From contig NZ_JNFD01000035.1 of the NCBI RefSeq assembly GCF_000756375.1, positions 223,501-287,500 of the forward strand: 64,000 nt of DNA, in the 5' to 3' direction. Of this stretch, positions 61,569 to 64,000 are shown piece after piece; within the stretch, counting starts at the first letter, position 1, and each line of letters begins with the position of its first letter. Position numbers and translations under genes: made by a program. The notes beneath the pieces were generated by a model. The model saw only the letters and a program-made list of their open reading frames with translations, made no database searches and was not told the DNA's origin. The DNA is from Sphingopyxis sp. LC81 (GTDB lineage Bacteria > Pseudomonadota > Alphaproteobacteria > Sphingomonadales > Sphingomonadaceae).

Positions 61569-62074
61569 GGCCGCCGCTCCATGCGGCGCGCGAGGAAGAC
61601 CAGCGCGCGCGAAATATGCTTGTCGACGGTGCGGAGGTGAAATCCGAAATTATCGGCGATCGTCTGCTTCGGAATATTCTCGACGCGGTACAATATGAAA
61701 ATCTGCTGCGTCGGTTCGGGAAGCGCCTGGATCGCGGCCCACAGGATCGAAATCGATTCGCGCGCCGAAGCGATCCGAAAGGGGTCAAAACCGTCGACGC
61801 CGGCGCTGGCGTCGCTTCGCACCGCGTCCGCGAAGTTCCGGCGCACGCGGTCGTGGCGCGCCCGGTCCGTCACCAAATTGGCGGCGATCCGGAAAATATA
61901 GGCGGCACTCGTCTCTTCATCGCCCCTTTGCGCGTTCGATAGCCGCAAAAAAACTTCCTGGGTCATGTCTTCGGCTTCCGCGAGGCTGGCAACGCGCCGG
62001 GAAAAAAAGGCGATCAGCGGCGGCCGGAAATTCCGGGTCAACCGCTCCAGTTCGGAGGCAGGTTCCGCCGTCAC
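61565..62074 (-). CDS. ECF sigma factor, FecI-like
   Basis: A 169-residue extracytoplasmic-function sigma factor. Region 2 has FFSRRVASLAEAEDMTQEVFLRL and AYIFRIAANLVTDRARHD. Region 4 has LPEPTQQIFILYRVENIPKQTIADNFGFHLRTVDKHISRAL. It heads the operon sigma-FecR-receptor. Its release by FecR on substrate binding at the STN receptor would switch on the operon. It is divergent from the S9 peptidase gene. Confidence 0.93.
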   Translation of the reverse strand: MTAEPASELERLTRNFRPPLIAFFSRRVASLAEAEDMTQEVFLRLSNAQRGDEETSAAYIFRIAANLVTDRARHDRVRRNFADAVRSDASAGVDGFDPFRIASARESISILWAAIQALPEPTQQIFILYRVENIPKQTIADNFGFHLRTVDKHISRALVFLARRMERRP

Positions 62075-62218
62075 GTCTCTCCCTTTTTTCCCTCTCCAAA
62101 GACAAGACGGTTATCGGGGCCAAATGCGCCCTCTTTTTTGCAAGCACCGCCGATCCCGAAAGCTCCGTAGAGATGCGAACTTCAGAGTGCCCTCCAGCAA
62201 GTCTTCGCACGCCCAAAG

Positions 62219-62253
62219 CTAGGTGGCGAGTAACATTTGATTTTTTCACCTAG
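62219..62253. promoter_or_regulatory. inverted repeat in the sigma-peptidase intergenic region
   Basis: CTAGGTG (62219-62225) and CACCTAG (62247-62253) flank 21 AT-rich bases in the 231-base gap between the divergent sigma-factor and peptidase genes. It may be an operator or promoter element. The rest of the gap shows no gene. Confidence 0.3.
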
Positions 62254-62305
62254 TTCGGGAAAACACCGGCCGACGATATAGCTGTCTGTCTTTCGGGGGG
62301 AGGAT

Positions 62306-64000
62306 GTGTTGGGGCTTGAGCGCAAGCATAAGCGGGATGTGGCGCGGGTGTCATGGCGCGCGTATATTCTGGCCGCGACAGTGCCTCTTTTCTCTCCGGG
62401 CACGCTCGCCGCGGCGGATTCCAAAGCGCCGACCGTAACCCCGACCTTTGCCCCGTTGCCGACCAGCGCCTTCGCCGCGCTGCCGTTCGTCGAAGATGTC
62501 GATCTGTCGCCCGACGGCACGCATATCGCGGGGCTGTTCGGGATCGCGGGCGAGCAGCGCATCATGATGATGTCCCTGCAGGGCGACCGGTCGAAACGGG
62601 TCTTGATCGCCGTTCCCGACCAGACTCAGGTCGCGTGGATCCGCTGGGTCGGAAACGACAATATCATCGTCGGCCTCTATTCATTGATGCCGGTCGAGGC
62701 CGACCGCTGGTATATTTCGCGGGTGATCGGCATCAACCGCGGGACGGGAAAGATCACCAGGCTGCTCTGGGACAGCGGCGGGCAAAATGCGTCCGACGTG
62801 TTGTGGGTTCCGGCCGACGGCGGCACCGAAATCCTCATCGCGGCGCAAAACTCGATCTATAGCAACCTTCCCGATTTCTGGCCGGCGGTCTATCGCGTCG
62901 ACGTAGCGACCGGGCGCAAGCGGATCGCCGAAAGACCGCGTCCCAATGTCTTCGACTGGGGTGCAGACCATCTCGGCCAGATACGCTTTGGCATCGGCTA
63001 TCGCGACGCAAGTACCCAGTCGACCCTGCTGTACCGATCGCAGGGCGAAGGGGCGTTGCGCGTGATCGACAGCGCAAAGCTCGGCGCCGAAGAGGAATTG
63101 ACCATTCCTTTCCACTTCGTGCCCGGCAGCAACAACGGGTTCGTCATCAAGGAAATCGAGGGTGGCCGGTCCGCGGTCGTCGAGATCGACGTTCCAACTG
63201 GCAAGGCGGTGCGAACGGTCTACGCGGCCGACGATGCCGATGTCGAAAGCGTATTGCTGGCATCGAACGGGGCGAAGCTGCTCGGCGTCCGGACCAGCGA
63301 CCGCAGCACGCCCTTGCGCTGGATCGATCCGGCGATGGCGGCGCATCAAAAGACGCTCGAGGCGGCCTCGCCGCAATCGAAGGTCCGGATCGAGAGCCTG
63401 AGCGCCGATCAGAGCAAGATGCTGGTACGCTTCAGCACCCCCGACAATCCCGGCCTGCTCTTCTATTTCGACGCGGCGACGGGCGATCTGGTCAAGCTGG
63501 CGGCGATGAACGACATGATCGGCGGCAAACGCCTCTCGCGCGGGCGGATGGTCCAGTACAAGGCGCGCGACGGGCTCGAGATCGAGAGTGTGCTGACGAT
63601 GCCGCGCGGCCGGCGCGACAAGAATTTGCCCTTCATCGTCATGCCGCACGGCGGGCCGTGGGGCCACGACGAGCTAAGCTATGACTATTGGGCGCAGTTC
63701 CTCGCCGAACGCGGCTACGCCGTGCTCCAGCCCAATTTCCGCGGATCGACCGGCTATGGCGCCGCGTTCGAAAAAGCGGGTCAGGGACAGCTGGGTTTCG
63801 CGATGCAGGACGATGTCACCGACGGCGTCCACTGGGCGGTGAAGGAGGGGATCGCCGACCCCAAACGCGTGTGCATCGTCGGCGGCTCCTATGGCGGCTA
63901 TGCCGCGATGTGGGGGACCGTCAAGGATCCCGACCTGTATCGCTGCGCGATTTCGATCAACGGCGTCGCCAACCTGCGCCGCGAAGTCAATGATTTCGGC
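62306..64000 (+). CDS. S9-family (prolyl-oligopeptidase-like) peptidase, 3' end outside window
   Basis: About 565 residues are present; the frame runs off the window. A signal peptide (about 20-36) precedes a beta-propeller-like region (about 50-390), recognisable by DVDLSPDGTHIAGLFG and similar blades. The alpha/beta-hydrolase domain begins near 430 with PFIVMPHGGPWGHDE and AERGYAVLQPNFRGSTGYG. It reaches the nucleophile elbow GGSYGGYAAMW, with the catalytic Ser. The Asp and His lie beyond 64000. The start is uncertain: GTG 62306 or TTG 62309, both just after GGGGGGAGG. It likely supplies peptides or amino acids handled by the receptors next to it. Confidence 0.88.
   Translation, partial: MLGLERKHKRDVARVSWRAYILAATVPLFSPGTLAAADSKAPTVTPTFAPLPTSAFAALPFVEDVDLSPDGTHIAGLFGIAGEQRIMMMSLQGDRSKRVLIAVPDQTQVAWIRWVGNDNIIVGLYSLMPVEADRWYISRVIGINRGTGKITRLLWDSGGQNASDVLWVPADGGTEILIAAQNSIYSNLPDFWPAVYRVDVATGRKRIAERPRPNVFDWGADHLGQIRFGIGYRDASTQSTLLYRSQGEGALRVIDSAKLGAEEELTIPFHFVPGSNNGFVIKEIEGGRSAVVEIDVPTGKAVRTVYAADDADVESVLLASNGAKLLGVRTSDRSTPLRWIDPAMAAHQKTLEAASPQSKVRIESLSADQSKMLVRFSTPDNPGLLFYFDAATGDLVKLAAMNDMIGGKRLSRGRMVQYKARDGLEIESVLTMPRGRRDKNLPFIVMPHGGPWGHDELSYDYWAQFLAERGYAVLQPNFRGSTGYGAAFEKAGQGQLGFAMQDDVTDGVHWAVKEGIADPKRVCIVGGSYGGYAAMWGTVKDPDLYRCAISINGVANLRREVNDFG

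Overview
The window reads as chromosomal DNA of a GC-rich alphaproteobacterium of the order Sphingomonadales, most likely Sphingopyxis or a close relative. The grounds are the protein content (sphingomonad-type RibA with a decayed RibB domain, a CC_3452-like small exported protein, several TonB-dependent receptors, hom/glpX/recJ in one neighbourhood) and the strong G/C bias at third codon positions. I saw no prophage, insertion sequence, plasmid gene or CRISPR array. Two tRNA genes are present: Gly(CCC) and Glu(UUC).

Left part (1-12.1 kb): housekeeping genes. These are a UbiH-type flavin hydroxylase, the FtsK translocase, the LolA carrier, exonuclease III coupled to GTP cyclohydrolase II, a LytTR-type two-component system, an HxlR-family regulator facing a small exported protein, and a long Rel/SpoT enzyme. 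Between lolA and xth lies the only gene-free stretch above 300 bases. It carries two hairpin terminators and a foldable segment that may be a small RNA.

Centre-left (12.2-24.3 kb): the most unusual block. Four tightly packed minus-strand genes encode a membrane-anchored multihaem cytochrome (four CXXCH plus one CX4CH), a lipoprotein with two GlcG/HbpS-type domains, a predicted outer-membrane beta-barrel, and a 1430-residue protein with exactly ten CXXCH motifs followed by LVIVD-type propeller repeats. The set resembles a porin-cytochrome electron conduit but differs in composition from the Mtr and Geobacter types. Upstream are an NADP-type glutamate dehydrogenase and, divergently, a CcmI/NrfG-like TPR protein of cytochrome c maturation.

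Middle (24.5-41.5 kb): putA with a divergent Lrp-family regulator and palindromic operator candidates; tRNA-Gly; a transglutaminase-like protein; two MFS transporters; a CinA-N-type protein; a frameshifted glutathione S-transferase coupled to a GNAT; Bax-inhibitor-1; ThpR overlapping a low-molecular-weight phosphatase; lipoprotein SodC; a nucleotidyltransferase; and a tonB-exbB-exbD-exbD operon.

Right part (41.7-64 kb): homoserine dehydrogenase, GlpX and RecJ, with a serine hydrolase, a flavodoxin-like reductase, an alkyl-sulfatase and two PH-domain proteins lying between glpX and recJ. Next come tRNA-Glu and a cell-surface signalling block: an ECF sigma factor, a FecR anti-sigma factor, an STN-domain TonB-dependent receptor, a small exported protein and a second TonB-dependent receptor. 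A divergent S9 peptidase runs off the window end. Dispersed GC-rich inverted repeats of several types sit in intergenic gaps.

Other gaps above 200 bases (24333-24546, 40371-40640, 62075-62305) contain no gene I can support. They hold only the small hairpins or promoter-like DNA mentioned in the entries.
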